Part shown: in pieces, positions 6,647-12,911 of the stretch
How the letters are laid out: each line of letters starts with the position of its first letter
How positions within the stretch are numbered: position 1 is the first letter of the stretch
Source: Deltaproteobacteria bacterium
Lineage (GTDB): Bacteria; Desulfobacterota; Syntrophia; Syntrophales; UBA2185
Direction of reading: 5' to 3'
DNA length: 12,911 bases
Assembly: GCA_026388495.1 (NCBI GenBank)
Contig: JAPLJQ010000240.1
Coordinates: forward strand, 1-12,911
Program-made: the position numbers and the translations under genes
Notes under the pieces: model-generated
Told to the model about the DNA's origin: nothing
The model's input: the letters and a program-made list of their open reading frames with translations, nothing else
Database searches by the model: none

Positions 6647-8467
6647 TTGTCGGGGAAAATAGTTGTTCTGCCGGAAGAGTTGACCCGTAAAATTGCAGCA
6701 GGAGAGGTTGTTGAGCGGCCTGCTTCCATTGTCAAAGAGCTTCTGGAAAATGCCATCGATGCCGGTGCGACGGATATTACCGTTCATCTGGAGAGGGGTG
6801 GATGCGGGTCCATACGGATTGTCGACAATGGCGAGGGGCTGGACGCCATGGATGTTCCTCTGGCTTTTGAGCGTTATGCGACGAGCAAAATATACCAGTT
6901 TGACGACATTTACAAGGTGGCCTCTTATGGATTCAGAGGAGAGGCCCTTCCCAGTATCGCTTCCGTTTCCCGTGTCGAGATGATCACGAGAAAGCGATCG
7001 TCCCTGTCGGGGACAAAGATCACTGTTGAAGCGGGACAGGTTAAAATGATTTCGGAGGCGGGCTGCCCTGTCGGCACATCTGTTTTTATCAGCCGGATTT
7101 TTGATCCTGTTCCCGTCCGTAAAAAATTCCTGAAAACGGATACAACGGAGCAGGGGCATTGCATGGATGTGATCACGAAAATGGCCTTGGCTCATACCGG
7201 CGTCAGAATGAGGGTTACGGCCAATGGGAAGGACGTGTTGAATATTCCCGCCACGGAGGACGAATCGGAGAGGGCATCTCTCATCCTCGGAATGGATAGC
7301 GTCAGGAACATGCTTCCTGTGAAGCTGACAAAAGGGGAGATGACCATCAGCGGCTTCATTTCCAGACCCGAGCAGACGCGCTCCGGCACAAAGCACCTGT
7401 ATTTTTATGTAAACAGGAGATACGTAAGAGATTACCTTTTGAATCATGCCGTCATGACGGCATACAGACGACTGATTGAGGCGAAAAGATATCCCTCCGT
7501 CGTTTTGTTTGTTGATCTTCCTCACCATGACGTTGACGTCAATGTCCATCCCGCAAAGATGGAGGTCCGTTTCAGGAACCCGCGAAGTATTTATGATATG
7601 ACCGTTGAGACGCTCGTTTCTGCGTTGGCCAGTATTTTGCCGGGTGTAGCGATGCCGGTTTCTGCAGGCCTTCCGGATGAAGGAACCCGACAATATCCTG
7701 CGGGGTACAGGATGAGAGTGGAGGAAGCGCTGAAACGATACACCCTTTCCTCGGGTCATGGGAAACTCTTTTTCCATCAGGGGCTCGTCCATTCCGAGAA
7801 GCGTCATCCTGAAGGGGAGGATTTTGATGGACGGGACGAAGAGACGATGAACCACCCCGGTGTGCCTGGAGGAAGCCTTGTTTTTTCGGATCTTGATTAT
7901 CTGGGGCAGGTTGCGGGGACGTATCTCGTTTTTTCTTCCCCCGAGGGATTGACGATTGTGGATCAACATGCTGCTCATGAAAGAGTCCTTTTTGAGAGAA
8001 TCAAAGATGGCTCTCGCAGGGAAGGGGATAAGATAATCAGTCAGAGGTTGCTGATTCCGGAAGTGGTGAGCCTTTCTGCCGCTGATTTTACTTTTTTGTC
8101 GGAATGTCTGGATATCCTTGAAGCTACGGGTATGGAAGTGGAACCGTTCGGGGGAAATGCTGTTGTTGTAAAATCCATGCCCGTCATGTTGTCACATGTG
8201 CAACCAGTCGAAATGATTCTGGACTTTCTTGATGACTTTTCCGGTGAGGAAAGGCGGATGAATGTTCAGGGAAGAAAAGACATGATTTTCGCATTTCTGG
8301 CTTGCAAGGGAGCCGTCAAGGCGAATCACTGCCTTTCAGCCTCGGAAGTCTCTGCACTATGTCAGGATCTGGATAAAACATCGTTTTCCGCCACATGCCC
8401 CCATGGAAGGCCTGTCCATGTTTTATTCGAGTTAAAAGATCTGGAAAAGATGTTTAGGCGAAAATGA
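6647..8467 (+). CDS. mutL: DNA mismatch repair protein MutL (endonuclease type)
   Basis: MutL couples mismatch recognition by MutS to strand incision and removal. With the TTG start at 6647 the protein has 606 residues and begins SGKIVVLPEELTRKIAAGEV, matching the family's N-terminus. An ATG at 6584 would add 21 unrelated residues. The GHKL ATPase motifs are intact: KELLENAIDAGA with Glu31 and Asn35 (equivalent to E29/N33 of E. coli), DNGEG at 60-64, GFRGEAL at 95-101 and FDPVPVRKKFLK. A variable linker spans roughly 340-420. The C-terminal domain has the metal-binding endonuclease motif DQHAAHERVLFE (439-450, pattern DQHAxxExxxxE), ACKGAVKA (552-559) and CPHGRP (584-589). It is therefore a nicking MutL, the type found in bacteria without MutH. 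mutS is not in the window. miaA starts 15 bases after the stop, a common pairing, and probably shares its transcript. Confidence 0.96.
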   Translation: MSGKIVVLPEELTRKIAAGEVVERPASIVKELLENAIDAGATDITVHLERGGCGSIRIVDNGEGLDAMDVPLAFERYATSKIYQFDDIYKVASYGFRGEALPSIASVSRVEMITRKRSSLSGTKITVEAGQVKMISEAGCPVGTSVFISRIFDPVPVRKKFLKTDTTEQGHCMDVITKMALAHTGVRMRVTANGKDVLNIPATEDESERASLILGMDSVRNMLPVKLTKGEMTISGFISRPEQTRSGTKHLYFYVNRRYVRDYLLNHAVMTAYRRLIEAKRYPSVVLFVDLPHHDVDVNVHPAKMEVRFRNPRSIYDMTVETLVSALASILPGVAMPVSAGLPDEGTRQYPAGYRMRVEEALKRYTLSSGHGKLFFHQGLVHSEKRHPEGEDFDGRDEETMNHPGVPGGSLVFSDLDYLGQVAGTYLVFSSPEGLTIVDQHAAHERVLFERIKDGSRREGDKIISQRLLIPEVVSLSAADFTFLSECLDILEATGMEVEPFGGNAVVVKSMPVMLSHVQPVEMILDFLDDFSGEERRMNVQGRKDMIFAFLACKGAVKANHCLSASEVSALCQDLDKTSFSATCPHGRPVHVLFELKDLEKMFRRK

Positions 8468-8482
8468 AAGGGCGCCCCTTCG

Positions 8483-9415
8483 ATGATAACCCCGGGATCT
8501 AAACCGCGCCTGATTGCCATCGTCGGTCCGACAGGCGTGGGCAAAACGGAAATGGCCGTCAAGCTGGCTTCTGACTGGCATGGCGAAATCATCAGCGCTG
8601 ACTCGATGCAGGTCTACCGGATGATGGATATAGGCACGGCTAAACCCTCCCTCGAAGAAAGAGCACTGGTCAGACACCATCTGGTTGATATCGTGGATCC
8701 CGATGAACCGTTCAATGCAGCCGCATTCATCCGAATGGCTGGAGAAATCATTGCGGTGTTGCATGCCGAAAAAAAACCCGTCTTTGTCGTCGGCGGGACC
8801 GGATTGTATATTAAGGCCCTGTTTGGTGGTCTTTTCAAAGGGCCCGACGCGGATAAACGAATCAGGGATTTTTATCGGCAGGAGTTACAACGTCACGGGA
8901 AAGCGTACCTTTATGGCAAGCTGAAGGAAAAAGATGAACAGGCTGCTGTCAGAATCGATGCAAATGATACGGTCAGAATCATCCGGGCTCTTGAAGTCCT
9001 GGAGTTGAGCGGCGAGTCCATCGTAAAAAAGCAGAAAACCCATGACTTCGGCGATGTCCCTTATGAAAGTCTCAAAATCGGCCTCAGGCTTGAGCGGGAG
9101 ACTCTGTATGACAGGATCGACGAAAGGACGGACGGAATGATCCGGGAAGGGCTTATGGAAGAAGTGGAGGGACTTATTGACAGAGGTTATCATGAGAACC
9201 TCAAGCCCATGCAATCTCTGGGATATAAGCACATGGTCAGTTGTATTAAAGGAACCCATCCGCTGGAGGAAGGGATCAGAATGATGAAGCGTGACACGAG
9301 ACGTTACGCAAAGCGTCAAATGACCTGGTTTGGAGCGGACAGGGAGATCGAATGGATCACTCCGTCCGATGCCGGTATTGCGATGCGGCGAATAGAGTCG
9401 TTTTTGTCCCAATGA
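8483..9415 (+). CDS. miaA: tRNA dimethylallyltransferase MiaA
   Basis: MiaA transfers the dimethylallyl group from DMAPP to N6 of A37 in tRNAs that read codons starting with U, the first step toward ms2i6A. The 310-residue length is normal. Visible motifs are the P-loop GPTGVGKT (15-22), SADSMQVYR with the likely catalytic Asp40, GGTGLYIKALF (about 104-114), DxxRIIRALEV (about 156-166), SLGYKHM and the C-terminal TRRYAKRQMTWF. The start ATG at 8483 fits the short family N-terminus. AAGGG about 10 bases upstream is a modest ribosome binding site, so coupling to mutL translation 15 bases upstream is plausible. A GC-rich hairpin follows the stop. Confidence 0.97.
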   Translation: MITPGSKPRLIAIVGPTGVGKTEMAVKLASDWHGEIISADSMQVYRMMDIGTAKPSLEERALVRHHLVDIVDPDEPFNAAAFIRMAGEIIAVLHAEKKPVFVVGGTGLYIKALFGGLFKGPDADKRIRDFYRQELQRHGKAYLYGKLKEKDEQAAVRIDANDTVRIIRALEVLELSGESIVKKQKTHDFGDVPYESLKIGLRLERETLYDRIDERTDGMIREGLMEEVEGLIDRGYHENLKPMQSLGYKHMVSCIKGTHPLEEGIRMMKRDTRRYAKRQMTWFGADREIEWITPSDAGIAMRRIESFLSQ

Positions 9416-9427
9416 CCAGATTTGAGA

Positions 9428-9445
9428 CCCGGGTTTCTTCCCGGG
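9428..9445 (+). terminator. GC-rich hairpin after miaA, possible terminator
   Basis: CCCGGG at 9428-9433 pairs with CCCGGG at 9440-9445 around the loop TTTCTT, 12 bases after the miaA stop. The following bases (GTTGGCATTTTC) contain only a short, delayed T-run, so termination strength is uncertain. It marks the likely end of the mutL-miaA transcript. Confidence 0.5.
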
Positions 9446-9496
9446 GTTGGCATTTTCACCTTCACGTTGGAAGGGTCAGCCCGGTTGTGAAATATC

Positions 9497-9525
9497 TTGA
9501 CTTCGGGTTGGTATAAAGTTAATTA
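9497..9525 (+). promoter_or_regulatory. Putative sigma-70 promoter of the TPR/SLH lipoprotein gene
   Basis: TTGACT (9497-9502) and TAATTA (9520-9525) are separated by exactly 17 bases. The -35 box matches 5 of 6 consensus bases and the -10 box is weaker. It lies downstream of the post-miaA hairpin and 86 bases before the start codon, which would give a leader of roughly 80 bases. Confidence 0.45.
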
Positions 9526-9545
9526 AATGCACGTTTTTTATCTGT

Positions 9546-9584
9546 AAGACCAGGTGTAGAAAAGATCCCCTGGCCTCTTTGTTT
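9546..9584 (+). other. Leader hairpin with T-rich tail, possible attenuator
   Basis: CCAGG at 9550-9554 pairs with CCTGG at 9569-9573. AAGA before it and TCTT after it can extend the stem past a two-base bulge. The sequence TTTGTTT follows. It lies between the putative promoter and the ribosome binding site of the next gene, so it could be an attenuator or a second terminator for miaA readthrough. No known riboswitch class was recognised. Confidence 0.35.
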
Positions 9585-9611
9585 AACCGATTTCGATGAA
9601 AGGAGAGAGTT

Positions 9612-10784
9612 ATGAATCGCCAGATGAAGTATCGCAGTTTATTTATGTTTCTCGTTTTCGTTGCTGTAGGAGCCCTGGTTATCTCCTGCGCTCCCAAAGC
9701 GGCAAAACCTGTTGGTGAGATGGATACACCGGAACATCATTTCTATACAGGCGTGAAATTGCTGGATCAGGGAAAGTATGCCGCGGCCCAGATGGAATTC
9801 GACAGGTCCATTCAGCTCGCCCCAAAATTTTCAAAGGCTTATGCGGGCAATGGTCTCGTGAAAGCGTATCAGGGGGATTCCAAGGGCGCCTTCGAAGTGA
9901 TGAAACAGGCATGGAAGTATGCAAAACAGGACGACGAAACGGTTTTTGTGCATGTCTGCAAGATCAGACTCTATACCATGGGAAAACCGGACAAGGATTG
10001 GCTCAATGATGCGTTAAGCGAGCTTGAGGCCGCCATAAAGATCGATCCTAAATCGGCTGCCGCTTATTATTTTGCGGGTCTGGCTCAGAAATCGGCGCTG
10101 AACTTCGAAAAGGCCGGCCAGATGTTCAAGCAAGTAATTGATATCAATAAAGATTATGTCGCGGTTGCGGACGTTGAATGGAATCTGACTCAGAAGATTC
10201 AACGAGCCATGCCGGGAACCGTTGCCGGAAAGAAGATCGCCATCGTCGAACGAATCACGAGAGCGGACGCGGCCGCCCTGTTTATGGAAGAGTTGAAAAT
10301 TGATGTCCTCTATAAGAAGAGAACACCCAAGACCTTCGATACAGCGTTTAAAGACCCTGAAAAAGCCAAGACCGCTTCAAGCGCAGCGCCGGCGACAGCC
10401 GCGGATATTGCAGGTCATCCCCTGAAAGTGGATATTGAAGGGATTCTCGCAATCGGCGTTCGGGGGCTGGAGGCCTATCCGGATGGTACGTTCCGTCCCA
10501 ATGAATTCGTAGACCGGGCGACCTATGCCATGATGATCGAGGATATCCTGATCAAAGTCACGGGAGATAACGCCCTGGCGACAAAATTCATTGGCAGTGT
10601 ATCTCCGTTTCCCGACCTGAGAGCGGATCTGCCCTATTTCAACGCTGTCATGGTGGTGACATCGAGGGGCATTATGCAAGCAAAAGACCTTACCACGGGT
10701 GAATTTGCGCCTCTCAATCCAGTGCCCGGGGTGGACGCCCTCTTGATTATCAGGAAAATCAAGGAAGAATTAAAGTTTTTCTAA
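9612..10784 (+). CDS. Lipoprotein with TPR and S-layer-homology (SLH) repeats
   Basis: This is a 390-residue protein with AGGAG 6 bases before the ATG. A lipoprotein signal ends in LVISC, making Cys26 the lipidation site. Residues about 40-115 and 135-185 hold TPR units (HHFYTGVKLLDQGKYAAAQMEF; SAAAYYFAGLAQKSALNFEKA), which usually mediate protein contacts. The C-terminal half has SLH-type elements: an ITRADAAALFMEEL half-repeat near 215-228, a fuller unit with AYPDGTFRPNEFVDRATYAMM near 290-310, and a last unit from FPDL near 334 with a degenerate RGIMQAKDLTTGEFAPLNP loop. An Ala/Pro/Lys-rich linker lies near 240-270. SLH domains bind cell-wall polymer, so an outer-membrane lipoprotein that grips the wall or docks a partner is inferred. 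valS starts 12 bases downstream, probably on the same transcript, although no functional link is obvious. Confidence 0.85.
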   Translation: MNRQMKYRSLFMFLVFVAVGALVISCAPKAAKPVGEMDTPEHHFYTGVKLLDQGKYAAAQMEFDRSIQLAPKFSKAYAGNGLVKAYQGDSKGAFEVMKQAWKYAKQDDETVFVHVCKIRLYTMGKPDKDWLNDALSELEAAIKIDPKSAAAYYFAGLAQKSALNFEKAGQMFKQVIDINKDYVAVADVEWNLTQKIQRAMPGTVAGKKIAIVERITRADAAALFMEELKIDVLYKKRTPKTFDTAFKDPEKAKTASSAAPATAADIAGHPLKVDIEGILAIGVRGLEAYPDGTFRPNEFVDRATYAMMIEDILIKVTGDNALATKFIGSVSPFPDLRADLPYFNAVMVVTSRGIMQAKDLTTGEFAPLNPVPGVDALLIIRKIKEELKFF

Positions 10785-10796
10785 TGGAGTCCCGTA

Positions 10797-12911
10797 ATGG
10801 CTGAAATGTCATTGAGCAAGGTTTATGAGCCCCGTGAATCGGAGGCGAAGTGGTACCGATACTGGCTTGATAACGGTTTTTTCAGAGCCGAAGATACGAG
10901 TTCCAAGAAACCGTTTTCCATCGTGATTCCACCCCCCAATGTGACAGGGATGCTCCATATGGGGCATGCCCTGAACAATACCCTTCAGGACGTGATCATC
11001 AGATACAAAAGGATGCAGGGTTTTAATGCCCTCTGGATGCCGGGAACAGACCATGCCGGAATCGCCACCCAGAATGTTGTGGAACAGGAACTGGCGAAGG
11101 AAGGGGTCACCCGGCATGATCTTGGACGGGAAAAGTTTATTGAGCGGGTGTGGGAATGGAAAGAAAAGTACGGCGGGGTGATCACAAACCAGCTCAAGCG
11201 TCTCGGGTGTTCGTGTGACTGGTCCCGGGAATGTTTTACCATGGACGAGAATCTCTCCAGGGCCGTCCTGGAGGTCTTCGTGCGTCTGTATAACGGGGGG
11301 CTGATTTATCAGGGCGATTACATCGTCAACTGGTGCCCCCGTTGTCACACGGCCATATCGGATCTCGAGGTAGAATATAAGGAAGAACAGGGTTTTCTCT
11401 GGCATGTCCGGTATCCCTACGTTGAAGGGAACGGAGAGATTGTTGTGGCCACAACCCGCCCGGAGACCATGCTGGGTGATACGGCGGTTGCCGTCAACCC
11501 CGATGATGCACGTCATAAAGATAAGGTCGGACAATCGGTCATTCTTCCCCTCATGAACCGGAAAATTCCCGTTATCGCTGATCATTATGTGAGTGTGGAA
11601 TTTGGTTCCGGGGCGGTAAAGATCACACCGGCCCATGATCCCAACGACTTTGCCGTTGCCGAGAGACATGGTCTTGAAATCATTAAAATCATGGACGGCA
11701 GCGCTGTTATTAATGAAAACGGCGGCGCCTACCGGGGACAGGATCGCTATGTTTGCCGGGAAAACGTGGTCAGGGACCTGGAATCAGGGGGTTATCTAGT
11801 CGGCAGGGAACCTTATGTCCACAACGTCGGGCAGTGTTACCGTTGTAAATCCCATATTGAACCCATGGTGTCACGGCAGTGGTTTGTAAAGATCAAACCC
11901 CTGGCGAAAACGGCAACAGCTGCAGTTGTCAAAGGCAAAACAAAGATTCTGCCGCCCATGTGGGAAGGCACCTATTTTGAGTGGATGAACAATATCCGGG
12001 ACTGGTGCATTTCGAGGCAAATCTGGTGGGGTCACCGGATACCCGTCTGGTATTGTGACAATTGCGGGCAAATGATTGTCTCAACCGTCGATCCCGATTC
12101 ATGTTCCGAGTGCGGCAATAACAAGCTCAGGCAGGAAGAAGACGTTCTGGATACCTGGTTCAGTTCCGCCCTCTGGCCTTTTTCAACCCTCGGATGGCCG
12201 GATAAGACACCTGCTCTGAAAACATTTTATCCCACATCCCTTCTCGTGACGGGATTTGACATTCTCTTCTTCTGGGTCGCAAGAATGATGATGATGGGTC
12301 TGTATGCCATGAAGGAAGTCCCCTTCAGGGATGTATATCTCCACGCCCTCGTTCGTGATGAGAAGGGGGAGAAAATGAGTAAATCCAAGGGGAACAGCAT
12401 CGATCCGATCGAAATGATCGATAAATACGGGACGGACGCCTTCAGGTTCACCTTGGCGGCGTTTACCGCTCAGGGCAGGGACGTGAAAATGTCCGAAGAG
12501 CGGATTGAAGGATACAAGTATTTTGTCAACAAAATATGGAATGCCACCCGTTTTTCCCTGATGAACCTGGAAGATTATCCGGGAGAAGGGGTATCCGTCG
12601 GAAGAAATGAGGCATCTTTACCAGACCGCTGGATCAGACATCAGCTCAACAGAACGGTTAACGAGGTTGTGAAAAACCTTGATGAATATCGTTTTAATGA
12701 AGCCGCCGCCGCTGTTTATCAGTTTGTCTGGCATGAGTTCTGTGACTGGTACCTTGAATTGATCAAACCAACCCTCTACGGCAAAGGTGATCCGGCACAG
12801 AGGCAGGCCACCCAGAAAACGTTGTTTACCGTTTTAAAGAATTCTATTAAACTGCTTCATCCTTTCATGCCTTTTGTAACCGAGGAAATATGGCAGACAC
12901 TGACCAGGGAC
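10797..12911 (+). CDS. valS: Valyl-tRNA synthetase, 3'-partial
   Basis: ValRS charges tRNA-Val and hydrolyses Thr-tRNA-Val. The frame stays open from ATG 10797 to the window edge, giving 705 residues of an expected 880 or so. GGAG lies 7 bases before the ATG and the preceding stop is 12 bases upstream. The class I signature HMGH is at 54-57, in the context PPPNVTGMLHMGHA. KMSKS is at 526-530. Between them lie the zinc-type WCPRCHTAISDLEVEY segment, the editing domain with TTRPETMLGDTAVAVNP and GSGAVKITPAHDPNDF, then CYRCKSHIEP, SRQIWWGHRIPVWYC and a second Cys cluster (CDNCG ... CSECG). DVLDTWFSSALWPFSTLGWP is characteristic of ValRS rather than IleRS or LeuRS. The anticodon-binding domain has begun (NRTVNEVVKNLDEYRFNEAAAAVYQFVWHEFCDWYLEL). 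The end of that domain and the C-terminal coiled coil lie outside the window. Confidence 0.97.
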   Translation, partial: MAEMSLSKVYEPRESEAKWYRYWLDNGFFRAEDTSSKKPFSIVIPPPNVTGMLHMGHALNNTLQDVIIRYKRMQGFNALWMPGTDHAGIATQNVVEQELAKEGVTRHDLGREKFIERVWEWKEKYGGVITNQLKRLGCSCDWSRECFTMDENLSRAVLEVFVRLYNGGLIYQGDYIVNWCPRCHTAISDLEVEYKEEQGFLWHVRYPYVEGNGEIVVATTRPETMLGDTAVAVNPDDARHKDKVGQSVILPLMNRKIPVIADHYVSVEFGSGAVKITPAHDPNDFAVAERHGLEIIKIMDGSAVINENGGAYRGQDRYVCRENVVRDLESGGYLVGREPYVHNVGQCYRCKSHIEPMVSRQWFVKIKPLAKTATAAVVKGKTKILPPMWEGTYFEWMNNIRDWCISRQIWWGHRIPVWYCDNCGQMIVSTVDPDSCSECGNNKLRQEEDVLDTWFSSALWPFSTLGWPDKTPALKTFYPTSLLVTGFDILFFWVARMMMMGLYAMKEVPFRDVYLHALVRDEKGEKMSKSKGNSIDPIEMIDKYGTDAFRFTLAAFTAQGRDVKMSEERIEGYKYFVNKIWNATRFSLMNLEDYPGEGVSVGRNEASLPDRWIRHQLNRTVNEVVKNLDEYRFNEAAAAVYQFVWHEFCDWYLELIKPTLYGKGDPAQRQATQKTLFTVLKNSIKLLHPFMPFVTEEIWQTLTRD

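Noticed and set aside
6560..7978. Long open frame (472 codons) on the minus strand opposite mutL
   Set aside because: It lies antisense to a highly conserved gene. The product is rich in His, Arg and Asn with no recognisable domain, and there is no ribosome binding site pattern. Long antisense frames arise easily from codon bias.
8464..8502. ATG overlapping the mutL stop (ATGA), opening a 12-codon frame across the miaA start
   Set aside because: It is out of frame with miaA and ends after 12 codons. The conserved MiaA N-terminus fits the ATG at 8483.
10809..11669. Minus-strand open frame of 286 codons opposite valS
   Set aside because: valS on the + strand is unmistakable, with HMGH and editing-domain motifs. 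The antisense product has no family features.

Overview
The window is ordinary chromosomal DNA, about half G+C, from a diderm (Gram-negative-type) bacterium. Evidence for this is several proteins with Sec or lipoprotein signal peptides, an LPP20-type protein, a GNA1162/CsgG-like lipoprotein and a MutL carrying the endonuclease motif, which usually means no MutH. The gene style and the mutL-miaA-(TPR/SLH lipoprotein)-valS order suggest a Desulfobacterota (deltaproteobacterial, perhaps Syntrophia-like) genome. That placement is inference. All confident genes lie on the + strand, and no RNA gene, transposase, phage gene or CRISPR array was seen.

Region A (1-6447) is a cell-envelope cluster. It starts with a 5'-truncated CDS that has a CsgG/FlgO/TolB-like alpha/beta domain followed by six fibronectin type III (FN3) repeats (1-2208). 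Next come a small secreted protein of unknown function (2273-2629) and a large lipoprotein (2671-5436). The lipoprotein has a GNA1162/DUF799-like N-terminal domain, a beta-sandwich, one FN3 domain and two tandem right-handed beta-helix modules, each ending in Asn-Asn-Trp-Trp-Gly. After a 135-base gap with a weak hairpin comes an LPP20-family secreted protein (5572-6447), closed by a strong intrinsic terminator (6481-6518). The first and third genes share the plan 'ring-type alpha/beta domain plus FN3', so they look like partners in one outer-membrane or periplasmic assembly. The assembly's function cannot be read from sequence. This is the least described part of the window.

Region B (6519-9415) holds a short palindromic repeat of intergenic type, then mutL (start corrected to a TTG at 6647) and miaA, 15 bases apart and probably cotranscribed. 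A GC-rich hairpin follows miaA.

Region C (9416-12911) has a likely sigma-70 promoter and a 5'-leader hairpin. They precede a lipoprotein with TPR and S-layer-homology (SLH) repeats (9612-10784). Twelve bases later comes valS (10797 onward), which runs off the right edge with 705 codons visible.

The cluster in region A and the TPR/SLH lipoprotein concern envelope architecture. mutL, miaA and valS are housekeeping genes.
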